NCBI RefSeq assembly: GCF_005893125.1 | Contig: NZ_VCJS01000061.1 | Span: forward strand, 1-62,190 | Reading direction: 5' to 3' | Length of the DNA: 62,190 bases | Source of the DNA: Nonomuraea basaltis | GTDB taxonomy: Bacteria > Actinomycetota > Actinomycetes > Streptosporangiales > Streptosporangiaceae | In this document: positions 24,900-33,485 of the stretch, piece after piece | How positions within the stretch are numbered: the first letter of the stretch is position 1 | How the letters are laid out: each line of letters begins with the position of its first letter | Position numbers and translations under genes: made by a program | The notes under the pieces: model-generated | Seen by the model: the letters and a program-made list of their open reading frames with translations, nothing else | The model's database searches: none | Told to the model about the DNA's origin: nothing

Positions 24900-27490
24900 T
24901 CCTTGGCTACGTGCTCAGCGGCATGGTCACCGGCGCCATCTTCGCGATCATGGGATCGGGCCTGACGCTCTCGTACGCCGCGACCGGGGTGTTCAACTTC
25001 GCCCACGGCGCGCTCGGGTTCCTGTCCGCCCTGCTGTTCTACGAGCTCAACGTGGCCGCCGGGCTGCCCGCGTGGCTGTCGGCGCTGGTGTCGGCCGGGG
25101 TGTTCGCGCCGGCCCTCGGCTACGTGCTGCACAAGGCCATGTTCCGCGGGCTCGCCCAGGCGGGGGAGACCGCGCAGATCGTCGCCACGATCGGGCTGAC
25201 GATCGCGCTGCCCGCGCTCGGCCTGCTGGTCGTGGACCTGGCCGGGCTGCCGGCCGCGGACGCGACCTCGCTGCCGCGCGGCGTCGGCCCGCACCCGGCC
25301 GAGGCGTTCGACGTGTTCGGTGTCCACCTGGACACCGACCAGCTCATCACGTTCGGTTTCTCCGTGGTGGCGGCGGCCGGGCTGTGGGCGTTCATGCGGC
25401 ACACCCCGTACGGGCTGCGCATGCGGGCCTCCGTCGACCGCCGCCGCCTGGCCACGCTGCGCGGCATCGACGCCGACGCCACCTCGGCGCTGGCCTGGAT
25501 GCTCGGGTCGGGGCTCGCCGGACTGGCGGGAGTGCTGGCGGTCTCGGTTCTGGGGCTGGACGCGACGGCGTACACGGTGCTGCTGTTCGCCTCGGCCACG
25601 GCCGCGGTGTTCGGGCGGTTGCGGTCGATCCCCTGGACGTTCGCCGCCGGACTGGCGCTCGGCGTGGTCCAGAACCTCGTCGCCGGCTACACCGACTTCC
25701 TGGAGGAGGTGACCGGGCTGCGCACGGCCGTGCCGGTGATCCTGCTGTTCGCCGGGCTCGTGCTGCTGAACAGGTCGCGCCAGCGGGTCGCGGGGAGCGC
25801 GGCCGAGGACGCGCCGCCGCCCGACCACCTGGCCGGGCTCCCGCCGTGGCGGCGCCGGCTGCCGTGGGCGCTGGGGCTGGCGCTGCTGGTCGCCTTCACG
25901 TTCACGGCGCCCGAGTACTACGTGGGCATCGCCGGGCAGGGGCTCGTGCTCGCGCTGATCTTCTGCTCCTTCGTGGTGGTGACCGGGATCGGCGGCATGG
26001 TCAACCTGGCGCAGGCCGCCTTCGCCTCGATGGCGGCGCTGACCTGCGGGTGGGCGTTCTCCTCCGGGCTGCCGTTCTTCGTGGCGATCCTGCTGGGCGT
26101 GCTGGCGGCCGCGGCCGTGGGGATGCTGGTGGCGCTGCCCGCGCTGCGGCTGGGCGGGCGGGTGCTGACACTCGCCACGCTGGCCCTGGCGCTGCTGGCC
26201 GACCAGGTGCTGTTCCAGGTGGACGCCTTCAGCAACGGGACCATCGGGTGGTCGCTGCCCGCGCTCGGGTTCGGCTTCGCCGACACCTCCGATCCCCGGG
26301 TGCTGGTGGTGGTGCTGCTCGTGCTGATCGGGGTCGTGGCGCTGCTGGTACGGAACCTGGAGAGGTCCGCGTCCGGGCGGGCGATCCTGGCCGTGCGGTC
26401 GGCTCCGGCCGCGGCCACGACATCAGGGCTGTCGGCGCCGCGTACCAAGATCATGCTGTTCGCGCTGGCGTCGGCGATCGCCGGGCTCGGCGGGGTGCTG
26501 TTCGCCGTCGCCAAGGGCTCGATCACCGCCACCGACCTGCCGGCCTTCGCCGGATTCGTGTGGCTGGCCATAGTGGTGCTGCAGGGAGTGCGCCGGATCG
26601 GCGGCGCGGTGCTCGGCGGGCTCATCGCCGTCGTCGTGCCCGAGCTGCTGGCCACCTGGGACGTGTCCGCACACGTCGGGGCCATCCTGTTCGGGCTCGG
26701 CGGCATGATCCTGGCCAAGCACCCGGACGGGGTGCTCACCCAGATGGCCGAGCTGCGCCACCGCCGGCCCGCCCCGCCGGAAACGGTGCAGCCCGCGGAG
26801 CCGGTGGAGGGCGCGCTGTTCAGGATGGAGGGCGTCGTCGCCGGGTACGCCGACTGCACCGTCCTGCGCGGCGTCGACCTGGCCGTCAACCCCGGCGAGG
26901 TGGTCGCCCTGCTCGGCGCGAACGGCGCGGGCAAGTCCACCACCTGCGCGGCGGCCGCCGGAGACCTGCCCGTCACCCGCGGCCGGATCCTGCTCGACGG
27001 CGAGGACGTCACCGCCTGGCCCGCCCACCGCAGGGCGCGGGCCGGCATCCTGCTGGCGCCCGAGGGGCGGGGCGTGTTCCCCGGCCTGACCGTGGAGGAG
27101 AACCTGCGGACCTGGCTGCCCGACCCCGAGCCCGTCTACGAGCGGCTGCCGCAGCTCGCGGAGCGCCGTACCGTGTTCGCCGGCGCCCTGTCCGGCGGCG
27201 AGCAGCAGCTGCTCACCCTGGCCCCGGCGCTCGTGCGGCCGCCCCGCGTGCTGATCGCGGACGAGCCGTCGCTCGGGCTGGCACCGATGGTGGTGCGGCA
27301 GATCTTCGAGGTGTTCGCCGAGCTGCGCGAGCGCGGGGTGGCGCTGCTGCTGGTCGAGGAGAAGGCCACGGAGGCGCTGGCGATCGCCGACCGGGTGGCG
27401 TTCATGCGGCTCGGCCGGGTCACCTGGGCCGGGCCGCGGTCCGAGGTCGACAGCGAGCGGCTGACCGCCGCCTACCTGGGGGTGAGGTGA
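24896..27490 (+). CDS. Fused LivH-LivM-LivF: two permeases and an ATPase in one polypeptide
   Basis: An 864-residue protein containing what is usually three genes. Residues 1-290 are a LivH-like permease (YVLSGMVTGAIFAIMGSGLTLSYAATGVFNFAHGALG). About 315-610 is a LivM-like permease (LALIFCSFVVVTGIGGMVNLAQAAFASM). About 640-864 is a LivF-like ATPase with Walker A GANGAGKST (near 674), signature LSGGEQQ, Walker B VLIADEPSLGL and the terminal switch histidine replaced within LLLVEEKATEA. The start is ATG 24896, overlapping the upstream stop. It forms an importer with the lipoprotein and the separate LivG ATPase. Confidence 0.9.
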   Translation: MILGYVLSGMVTGAIFAIMGSGLTLSYAATGVFNFAHGALGFLSALLFYELNVAAGLPAWLSALVSAGVFAPALGYVLHKAMFRGLAQAGETAQIVATIGLTIALPALGLLVVDLAGLPAADATSLPRGVGPHPAEAFDVFGVHLDTDQLITFGFSVVAAAGLWAFMRHTPYGLRMRASVDRRRLATLRGIDADATSALAWMLGSGLAGLAGVLAVSVLGLDATAYTVLLFASATAAVFGRLRSIPWTFAAGLALGVVQNLVAGYTDFLEEVTGLRTAVPVILLFAGLVLLNRSRQRVAGSAAEDAPPPDHLAGLPPWRRRLPWALGLALLVAFTFTAPEYYVGIAGQGLVLALIFCSFVVVTGIGGMVNLAQAAFASMAALTCGWAFSSGLPFFVAILLGVLAAAAVGMLVALPALRLGGRVLTLATLALALLADQVLFQVDAFSNGTIGWSLPALGFGFADTSDPRVLVVVLLVLIGVVALLVRNLERSASGRAILAVRSAPAAATTSGLSAPRTKIMLFALASAIAGLGGVLFAVAKGSITATDLPAFAGFVWLAIVVLQGVRRIGGAVLGGLIAVVVPELLATWDVSAHVGAILFGLGGMILAKHPDGVLTQMAELRHRRPAPPETVQPAEPVEGALFRMEGVVAGYADCTVLRGVDLAVNPGEVVALLGANGAGKSTTCAAAAGDLPVTRGRILLDGEDVTAWPAHRRARAGILLAPEGRGVFPGLTVEENLRTWLPDPEPVYERLPQLAERRTVFAGALSGGEQQLLTLAPALVRPPRVLIADEPSLGLAPMVVRQIFEVFAELRERGVALLLVEEKATEALAIADRVAFMRLGRVTWAGPRSEVDSERLTAAYLGVR

Positions 27491-27492
27491 CC

Positions 27493-28233
27493 ATGCTGGC
27501 CGTCGAGGGCGTGTCGGTGGCGTTCGGCGGGGTCAGGGCGCTGGACCAGGTGTCGTTCGAGGTCGCCGAGGGCCAGGTCTGCGGCGTGATCGGGCCGAAC
27601 GGGGCGGGCAAGACCACGCTGTTCGACGTGGTCTCCGGGCTGCGCAGGCCGAGCGCCGGGCGGGTCAGCGTGGCGGGCCGCGACCTGACCGGGGTGCCGC
27701 CGGTCAAGCGGGCCAGGGCCGGGCTGCGCCGCACGTTCCAGCGGACCCAGGTCTTCGGCCGGCTCACCGTGGCCGGCAACGTGCTGGCCGCGCTCGACTG
27801 GCACGGCGGCGGTGGCGGGCTCGCCGCCGACCTGGTCGGCTGGCGGGGCCGGCGGCGCCGCGAACGCGAGCGCGGCGAGCGGGTGAACGAGGTGCTGGAG
27901 CTGTGCGGGCTCACCCCGCTGCGCGACGCGTACGCGGCCGCGCTCCCCGTCGGCCAGCGCCGGCTCGTCGAGCTGGCCAGGGCGCTGGCCGACCGGCCCG
28001 CGCTGCTGCTGCTCGACGAGCCCACCTCGGGCCTGGACGCCGGCCAGACCGCCCGCCTGAGCGAGGTCGTGAAGGCGCTGGACACCACCGTGCTGCTGGT
28101 GGAGCACGACATGGGGTTCGTCATGGACACCTGCGACCGGATCATCGTGCTCGACCTCGGCAAGGTGATCGCCGCCGGCACGCCGGCCGAGATCAGGGAG
28201 GACCCGGTCGTCAGGGCCGCGTATCTAGGTTAG
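27493..28233 (+). CDS. LivG-type ABC transporter ATPase
   Basis: A 246-residue ATPase. Walker A is GPNGAGKTT (residues about 37-45), Walker B is ALLLLDEPTSGLD and the switch His is in LLVEHDMGFVMD. The signature loop reads LPVGQRR instead of LSGGQ, a variation common in LivG proteins. ATG 27493 is used here; a GTG at 27487 overlaps the previous stop (GTGA) and is also possible. It pairs with the ATPase domain fused to the permeases, giving the two different ATPases that Liv systems need. Its last 12 codons are part of a tandem duplication. Confidence 0.9.
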   Translation: MLAVEGVSVAFGGVRALDQVSFEVAEGQVCGVIGPNGAGKTTLFDVVSGLRRPSAGRVSVAGRDLTGVPPVKRARAGLRRTFQRTQVFGRLTVAGNVLAALDWHGGGGGLAADLVGWRGRRRRERERGERVNEVLELCGLTPLRDAYAAALPVGQRRLVELARALADRPALLLLDEPTSGLDAGQTARLSEVVKALDTTVLLVEHDMGFVMDTCDRIIVLDLGKVIAAGTPAEIREDPVVRAAYLG

Positions 28234-28270
28234 GAGGACCCGGTCGTCAGGGGCCGCGTATCTCCGTTAG
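28198..28270. repeat. Tandem duplication of about 36 bases at the end of livG
   Basis: Copy one (28198-28233) is the last 12 codons of the livG-type gene including its TAG. Copy two (28234-28270) follows with no gap and differs by one inserted G and one substitution near its end. Copy two contains the stop codon of the convergent dienelactone hydrolase gene (28267-28269), so the duplication has become the 3' boundary of both genes. Confidence 0.85.
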
Positions 28271-28986
28271 GCGTGGCGCTCGGTGAAGGACAGGATGCGG
28301 CGCCAGGCGTCCTGACACGACTCCTCCCACTCGGCGTATGAGCGGTCGAAGAACGAGTGCGGCGCCCCCTCGTAGATGTGGGTCTCGTGCTCGGTGCCGA
28401 CCCGGTCGAGCGCGGCCGTGTACGCGTCGAAGTCCTCCGGCGTCGACACCGTGTCCGCCCCGCCCCTCAGCAGGAGGACCGGCGCGCCGGGCCCGGTCTT
28501 GGGCTCGTCGATGGCCCGGAGCGCGCCGTAGAAGCCGATGCCGCCGGCCAGGCCGTTGCCCTCGGCGGCCTGCCGCCACGAGTGGGCGCCGCCCATGCAG
28601 AAGCCCACCGTGAAGACGGGACCGTCCAGCGCCTCGGTGGCCGCCCTCGCGTCGGCCCTGACGTGGTCGCTGGTGAGCTGCCTGACGTGGGTCATGTAGT
28701 CGAAGTCGTCGCCGCGCTCACCGAGGCCCGCCGTACGGCCGAAGTAGTCGATCGCGATCGTACGGAACCCCGCCTCGGCGAACCGCACCGCCAGGTCCTT
28801 GTAGAACGGGTGCAGCCCGCGCACGTCGGGCAGGATCACCACGGACCGCCCGTTCGGCTCGGCGGGCTCCGCCCGGTAGGCGAGGAAACGGTTGCTGTCG
28901 GCGGCGGTCAGCTCTATTTGCTCATGAGAGGCCACCTCGCCCTGGATCGGCGGGGCGGGCGGCCTGCTGTCGGTGGAATGGCACAT
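28267..28986 (-). CDS. Dienelactone hydrolase family protein
   Basis: This 239-residue alpha/beta hydrolase has the dienelactone hydrolase nucleophile elbow GFCMGG with Cys as nucleophile, the late acid in LLLRGGADTVSTPEDF, and the His in GAPHSFFDRSYAEWEESCQDAWRR. The family hydrolyses dienelactones or other esters. The cytoplasmic form starts MCHSTDS; an alternative internal start is possible. It is convergent with the Liv operon and overlaps the tandem repeat at its 3' end. Confidence 0.85.
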   Translation of the reverse strand: MCHSTDSRPPAPPIQGEVASHEQIELTAADSNRFLAYRAEPAEPNGRSVVILPDVRGLHPFYKDLAVRFAEAGFRTIAIDYFGRTAGLGERGDDFDYMTHVRQLTSDHVRADARAATEALDGPVFTVGFCMGGAHSWRQAAEGNGLAGGIGFYGALRAIDEPKTGPGAPVLLLRGGADTVSTPEDFDAYTAALDRVGTEHETHIYEGAPHSFFDRSYAEWEESCQDAWRRILSFTERHA

Positions 28987-29266
28987 GGGCTCAGCATGCC
29001 CGGTACGGTTCGGCCCATCCAGGTACTCGGAGGGTCAGGCTGATCTCGTTCGCGACCCGCGATGAGATGGTTCTCCGACGTCTCCGAACATGGAGAGGTT
29101 GTCTGGGTGGGAACGCACACGCCCGCATGGACACAAATCTGCCTCAGCGGACATGGGGTCATCATCATCGATCTCGCGTCCGCGAACTCGCTCAGCCATG
29201 CCGCATTCTGAAGTAATCACGCCCGCCGACTCGGGAGGCCGACAGGCGTGTCTGAGGCGCCTCGAC

Positions 29267-29674
29267 TCAGTCGATAACGGCAGTGGCCTCGACCTCGACC
29301 AGCAGGTCGGGTTCTCCCAGCGCCGCAACGCCCAGCAGTGTGATCGGCTTGACCGGGTCGACCCCCAGCTTGGCCGCCGCCCGCGCGACCCCCTCGCCCA
29401 GCAGCGGCATCTTGTCCGGTGTCCAGTCGACGACGTAGACGGTCAGCTTGGCCACATCATCGAAAGATCCGCCGACCCCGGCCAGGGCGGTGCCGATATT
29501 GAGGTAAGCCTGCTCAACCTGAGCGGCCAGATCCCCCTCACCGACCCGTCGGCCCTGGGCATCGCGGGCCACCTGGCCCGCCAGGAACACCAGCTTCGAT
29601 CCGGTGGCGATCGACAGCTGGCGGTAGACGTCGGGTTTCGGCAGCCCGTCGGGGTTGACCAGCGTCACGGTCAT
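29267..29674 (-). CDS. RidA family (YjgF) protein
   Basis: A 135-residue single-domain protein: VNPDGLPKPDVYRQLSIATGSKLVFLAGQVARDAQG, then QVEQAYLNIGTALAGVGGSFDDVAKLTVYV, and PITLLGVAALGEPDLLVEVEATAV at the end. RidA proteins hydrolyse reactive enamines/imines; the usual arginine before the final glutamate is not present (TLLGVAALGEPDLLVEVEA), so activity may differ. AAGGAG lies seven bases before ATG 29674. It is divergent from the TetR gene at 29749, which probably controls it. Confidence 0.85.
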   Translation of the reverse strand: MTVTLVNPDGLPKPDVYRQLSIATGSKLVFLAGQVARDAQGRRVGEGDLAAQVEQAYLNIGTALAGVGGSFDDVAKLTVYVVDWTPDKMPLLGEGVARAAAKLGVDPVKPITLLGVAALGEPDLLVEVEATAVID

Positions 29675-29700
29675 GTCCGCTCCTTGCACATCGGCACAGC

Positions 29701-29737
29701 ATGTTCGGTACTCGCCGAGAACATAGCAAAGATATGT
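29701..29737. promoter_or_regulatory. Candidate operators between ridA-like and tetR genes
   Basis: ATGTTC at 29701-29706 and GAACAT at 29719-29724 form a spaced inverted repeat. Partly overlapping it, ACATA at 29721-29725 faces TATGT at 29733-29737. Both lie in the 74-base gap between the divergent ridA-like and tetR genes, where the repressor is expected to bind. The arms are short, so confidence is moderate. Confidence 0.4.
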
Positions 29738-29748
29738 ATTGTGGTGCC

Positions 29749-30354
29749 ATGGTGAGGATCAAGGACCCGGCGGTCCGCTCCCTGCTGATCGACCGAGCCG
29801 CGCAGATGCTCGCCGCTCGGCAGCCGGTCACTCTCCGCTCGCTGGTGGCCGGAACCGGCGTGTCGACCATGGCCGTCTACACCTACTTCGGCAGCATGGA
29901 CGGCCTGTGGACAGCGATGCGGCAGGAAGGCTTCACCCGCCTGGCCGCCCGCCTCGCCGCGGTAGCGCCATCGAAGGATCCGGTACGGGATCTGGCCGCT
30001 CTCGGCGCCGCATACCTGTCCAACGCCATGGCCAGTCCCGATCTCTACCGGGTCATGTTCGACGCCGGGTTCGAACTCGAGAACGCCGCGGCCGCGGATG
30101 ACACGCTGCACTGTCTGGTCCGGACCGTCGAACGGGCCACGGCCACCGGCCGCTTTCGCGACGACATCGACCCGCTGGAGCTGGCCACGCAGAGCTGGAC
30201 CATCGGACATGGACTGGCATCACTGGTCGCTACCGGCCCCCTGCCCCATCAATCGCTAGCCCATGGCGTGCCGCTGCTGACCGCCCTGTTCACCAGCGCA
30301 GGCGACAACCGCGAACAATGCCGCCGGTCAGTCGAACGCGGCTGGCGCCCCTGA
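29749..30354 (+). CDS. TetR-family regulator
   Basis: A 201-residue protein. The helix-turn-helix is in residues 5-50 (LLIDRAAQMLAARQPVTLRSLVAGTGVSTMAVYTYFGSMDGLW), followed by a WHG/TetR_C-type ligand domain. The ATG at 29749 was chosen over upstream frames because it begins immediately before the DNA-binding domain; ATG 29734 in frame adds five residues. It is divergent from the ridA-like gene. The ligand is unknown. Confidence 0.85.
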   Translation: MVRIKDPAVRSLLIDRAAQMLAARQPVTLRSLVAGTGVSTMAVYTYFGSMDGLWTAMRQEGFTRLAARLAAVAPSKDPVRDLAALGAAYLSNAMASPDLYRVMFDAGFELENAAAADDTLHCLVRTVERATATGRFRDDIDPLELATQSWTIGHGLASLVATGPLPHQSLAHGVPLLTALFTSAGDNREQCRRSVERGWRP

Positions 30355-30623
30355 CCTCTGATCGCTGCTTCCTGGCACCGCAGTTCAGGGCGGCGACCCC
30401 GTCCCCGAAGGCCGCGGTCGCCGCTGGATCAGATCAGCGGATCGCCTGCGATGGTTCGCCGGCAAGCTGGCTTTTGGGCAAGGCGGTTACGCTGGTCGAT
30501 GTCCGACCTTTCCATGATCGGAGTAGGTGTGCCCGTGATGTCGTTCACTCTTACCGCCGACGGCCGGGGTGCGCCCCCGGTCACACCGACCCCAGCCTCG
30601 TCAGGTGCGGCCGGGAGCTGATC

Positions 30624-31502
30624 ATGGACGCGGCCCAGGAGCGGCTGGAGCGGTTCGAGGCCAACCGCCGGCGCCTGTTCGGGCTGGCCTACCGGCTGCT
30701 GGGGGAGGCGTCCGAGGCCGAGGACGTGGTGCAGGACGCCTACCTGCGCTGGGAGCGTAGTGACTCGGCGGTCTCGCCGGAGGCGTGGCTGACCAAGGTG
30801 GTCACCAACCTGTGCCTGGACAGGCTCACCTCGGCGCGGGCGCAGCGGGAGCAGTATGTCGGGCCGTGGTTGCCCGAGCCCGTCTTCGCCGACAGTGGGG
30901 TGCTTGGCCCGCTGGAGACCGTGGAGCAGCGAGAGTCGCTGTCGCTGGGGATGCTGGTGCTGCTGGAGCGGCTCACGCCGCCGGAGCGGGCGGCGTTCGT
31001 GCTGCGGGAGGCGTTCGGTCACAGCCACCGCGAGGTCGCGGAGGTCCTGGAGATGGACGAGGCGCACGTCCGGCAGCTCTACCGGCGCGCGCGCCAGCAC
31101 GTCGGCGCGGCGCGGCGGCGGTTCACGGCCGCGCCCGAGCAGCGCCGGAAGCTCCTGGAGCGGTTCCTGGAGGCCACCTTGGACGGGGATGTAGCGGGGC
31201 TGGAGCGGATGCTGGCCGAGGACGTGGTCGCCTGGTCCGACGGCGGCGGCAAGGCTCCGGCGCTGCGGCACCTGCTGGTCGACCGGGAGAAGCTCCTGCG
31301 CTACCTGCTCGACCTGGCCGGGCACCCGCGCGTGACGAGCATCACGGTCGGCACGGCGAACGGGGAACCCGCCATCGTGCTGGACGTGGACGGCCGGCTG
31401 TTCGCGGTCATCGTCCCCGAGTTCTACGGCGACCGCATCACCGCCCTCTACGCCGTCGCCAACCCAGACAAGCTCGCCTTCTTCACGAAACAAACAACGT
31501 GA
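30624..31502 (+). CDS. ECF41-type RNA polymerase sigma factor (SigJ-like)
   Basis: This 292-residue protein has sigma region 2 at residues 8-75 (FEANRRRLFGLAYRLLGEASEAEDVVQDAYLRW), then WLPEP in the linker (residues about 82-86) and region 4 with PPERAAFVLREAFGHSHREVAEVLEMDEAHVRQLYRRAR. A SnoaL-like C-terminal domain (about 170-292) contains DGGGKA, the motif that marks ECF41 sigma factors and modulates their activity instead of an anti-sigma factor. ECF41 genes sit next to an oxidoreductase or carboxymuconolactone decarboxylase; here the next gene is a flavoprotein. Confidence 0.9.
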   Translation: MDAAQERLERFEANRRRLFGLAYRLLGEASEAEDVVQDAYLRWERSDSAVSPEAWLTKVVTNLCLDRLTSARAQREQYVGPWLPEPVFADSGVLGPLETVEQRESLSLGMLVLLERLTPPERAAFVLREAFGHSHREVAEVLEMDEAHVRQLYRRARQHVGAARRRFTAAPEQRRKLLERFLEATLDGDVAGLERMLAEDVVAWSDGGGKAPALRHLLVDREKLLRYLLDLAGHPRVTSITVGTANGEPAIVLDVDGRLFAVIVPEFYGDRITALYAVANPDKLAFFTKQTT

Positions 31503-31516
31503 TTCCTGTGGTGCGT

Positions 31517-31543
31517 TGTCACGGATCGCCTCCGTCGCCCGTC
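31517..31543 (+). promoter_or_regulatory. ECF41-type promoter upstream of the flavoprotein gene
   Basis: TGTCACG at 31517-31523 and CGTC at 31540-31543 are separated by 16 bases. This matches the published ECF41 consensus (TGTCACA, about 17 bases, CGTC) as I recall it. It lies between the ECF41 gene and the oxidoreductase, exactly where ECF41 target promoters are found, 26 bases before the start codon. Confidence 0.65.
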
Positions 31544-31568
31544 TATCTGGTGACGAAGGGGAACGTCG

Positions 31569-32702
31569 ATGACAACGACACCGCACATTGTGATCCTGGG
31601 CGCCGGGTACACCGGCCTGACCGCCGCCAAGCTGCTCGCCAAGCGCACCGGCGCGACAGTCACGCTGGTCAACGAACGTGACCGGTTCGTGGAGCGGATG
31701 CGCAACCACCAGCTCGCCTCCGGCCGGCGGCTGCGCGACATGCTGCTGCACGACCTGCTCAAGGGCACCGGCATCCGGCTGATCGTGGACCGCGTGACCC
31801 GCCTCGACACGGAGGGGCGTCAGGTGGAGCTGGCGCGCGGCGCCGAGCCGGTCGGCTACGACCTGCTGGTCTACGCGCTGGGCAGCCACGCCGACCTGGA
31901 CGGCATTCCCGGCGCGGCCGAGCACGCCAGCGCCGTCGCCACATTCGAGCAGGCCCGGCGGCTGCGCGAGCGGATGCGTACCGCCGACACGGTCGCCGTG
32001 GTCGGCGCCGGGCCGACCGGCATCGAGGCCGCCACCGAGCTGGCCGAGAGCTACCCGGACCGCACGGTGCGGCTGGCCACCAGCGGCGCGCTGGGCGGCG
32101 CGCTGTCCGAGCACGGCCGGGAGTACCTGCACCGGGCCTTCGACCGCCTCGGCATCCAGGTCTGGGAGCACGCCAAGGTTGCCAAGATCGACGCGGACGG
32201 CCTGCTGCTGGAGGACGGCAAGCACGTCGACGCCGACACCGTGGCCTGGACCACCGGCTTCATGGTCCCGGAGCTGGCGCGCGAGGCGGGGCTGGCTGTG
32301 GACGACCGCGGGCGCATGGTCGTGGACGCCACCTTGCGCTCGGAGTCGCACCCGGAGATCTACGGCATCGGGGACGCCGCGGCCGCCCGCACCCAGGAGG
32401 GGCAGGAGCTGCGCATGGGCTGCGGGCCCGGGGGGCTCGCCGCCGCGTGCGCCTTCCATGCGATCAACGACCGCCTGGCCGGGCGTACCCCCAAGCCGCT
32501 GCGCGTCAAAGGCGACGCCCTGTGCATCAGCCTCGGCCAGCGGGACGGCCTCCTCCAGCCCACCGAGCTCGACGGCAGCCCGCGCGGGAAGGTGCGCACC
32601 GGCCGCCCGGTCGCGATGATCAAGAAGGCGGTCCTCCGCGCCACCGGGTGGTACAACCTGCGCTACCCCGCCCTGGTCGTGGCCGGCGCCAGGCACGCGT
32701 GA
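31569..32702 (+). CDS. FAD-dependent NAD(P)H oxidoreductase (NDH-2-like)
   Basis: A 377-residue two-dinucleotide-domain flavoprotein: FAD loop GAGYTGLTAA (residues 11-20), NAD(P) loop VVGAGPTGIEAATEL (near 144), and the late FAD contact HPEIYGIGDAA. It resembles type II NADH dehydrogenases and related carotenoid/ferredoxin-type reductases without extra membrane helices. GACGAAGGGGAACG precedes ATG 31569. It is the probable target of the ECF41 sigma factor encoded just upstream; in this regulon the oxidoreductase is the conserved partner gene. Confidence 0.85.
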   Translation: MTTTPHIVILGAGYTGLTAAKLLAKRTGATVTLVNERDRFVERMRNHQLASGRRLRDMLLHDLLKGTGIRLIVDRVTRLDTEGRQVELARGAEPVGYDLLVYALGSHADLDGIPGAAEHASAVATFEQARRLRERMRTADTVAVVGAGPTGIEAATELAESYPDRTVRLATSGALGGALSEHGREYLHRAFDRLGIQVWEHAKVAKIDADGLLLEDGKHVDADTVAWTTGFMVPELAREAGLAVDDRGRMVVDATLRSESHPEIYGIGDAAAARTQEGQELRMGCGPGGLAAACAFHAINDRLAGRTPKPLRVKGDALCISLGQRDGLLQPTELDGSPRGKVRTGRPVAMIKKAVLRATGWYNLRYPALVVAGARHA

Positions 32703-32834
32703 CGCTCCGCCCGGATCCGTCGTCATGGTCGACGACGCTTCCCCAATCGTGATTTCCCGCAGATGAGAAGTCCGGCGGGAGGGCTGGCACTCCAGTCACC
32801 TTCTCAAAGAAGCCCCGGACAGCGGCCCCGCGGG

Positions 32835-33105
32835 TCAGTCGTTGATCGTGTGCCCGTGGTTCCGGCGCTGGACGTACAGGCGGTTGCCCTCCGGCCCCGT
32901 CCATTCCACCCGCACGATCCCGGGCACCGCCGTGTCGCCGATGCGCGACGGGTCGGACCAGTAGCCGAATCTGGGGTTGCGGAAGAACGTCGCCCACAGC
33001 TGGCCACTGCGATCCACGAAGAAGTTGTTGTGGCCGGCGCCGACACCCGCGGTCCACCGCTTCGAGTACGGTCCCTCGAACTTGTCCGAGACGGCTGCTC
33101 AACAG
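32835..33105 (-). pseudogene. C-terminal fragment of a GH43-type glycoside hydrolase
   Basis: The minus strand reads DKFEGPYSKRW, then GVGAGHNNFFVDRSGQLWATFF, PSRIGDTAVPGIVRVEWTG and GNRLYVQRRNHGHTIND before a stop. GHNNFFVD..G.LW..FF is the C-terminal blade of arabinanase/xylosidase-like (GH43 and related) five-bladed propellers. Upstream of DKFEGPY no open frame continues the fold, so the first three quarters of the enzyme are missing. Confidence 0.55.
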
Positions 33106-33440
33106 CGTGTACGCGGCCCACACCGTGCGGCCCCGCGGATCGCAGCCGAGACCCACAGGCCTGACCGCCGACCAGGTGACCGATCTCGCCGCCTAGCACG
33201 CCGGGCTCGCGAAACTACCCAAGGCGACGAAGCGGCGCGAGTCCGCGCACGTGTCCAGGAATGCGGCGGAGTGCGGCCACATCAGCGCCGTGCTCGACCT
33301 GCTGCCCGGGACGGGCTTACGGGCTGGGCAGCAACACACGCACCTGGGTCGCGCTCAGCGCCCTGCGAACCATCGCGATCGGCGTGGACGTCGACGTGTG
33401 GTGATGCCACCGAACGCGCAACGTTCGGATTGACCATGAA

Positions 33441-33472
33441 AAGGCCCCCTGAGCGACCGCACAGGGGGCCTT
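33441..33472 (-). terminator. Strong hairpin terminator
   Basis: AAGGCCCCCTG at 33441-33451 pairs exactly with CAGGGGGCCTT at 33462-33472 across a ten-base loop. It lies 14 bases beyond the stop of the secreted protein gene at 33486-33797 and is oriented to end its transcript. The arms end in T residues on both strands, so it could act in both directions. Confidence 0.75.
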
Positions 33473-33485
33473 CAGCATGACGACG

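Larger units (their letters stand above)
32703..33485 (-). other. Gene-poor stretch holding one GH43 fragment and a terminator
   Basis: Apart from the GH43-like fragment and the hairpin listed separately, I find no frame with a recognisable domain. 33110-33430 reads as short, mutually inconsistent frames and looks like decayed sequence. Confidence 0.5.

Noticed and set aside
25072..28233. A 1053-codon plus-strand frame across the Liv permease gene
   Set aside because: The first 800 codons are an Arg/Ala/Gly-rich shadow of the fused permease. Only the last 246 codons, from 27493, are a real protein (the LivG-type ATPase).
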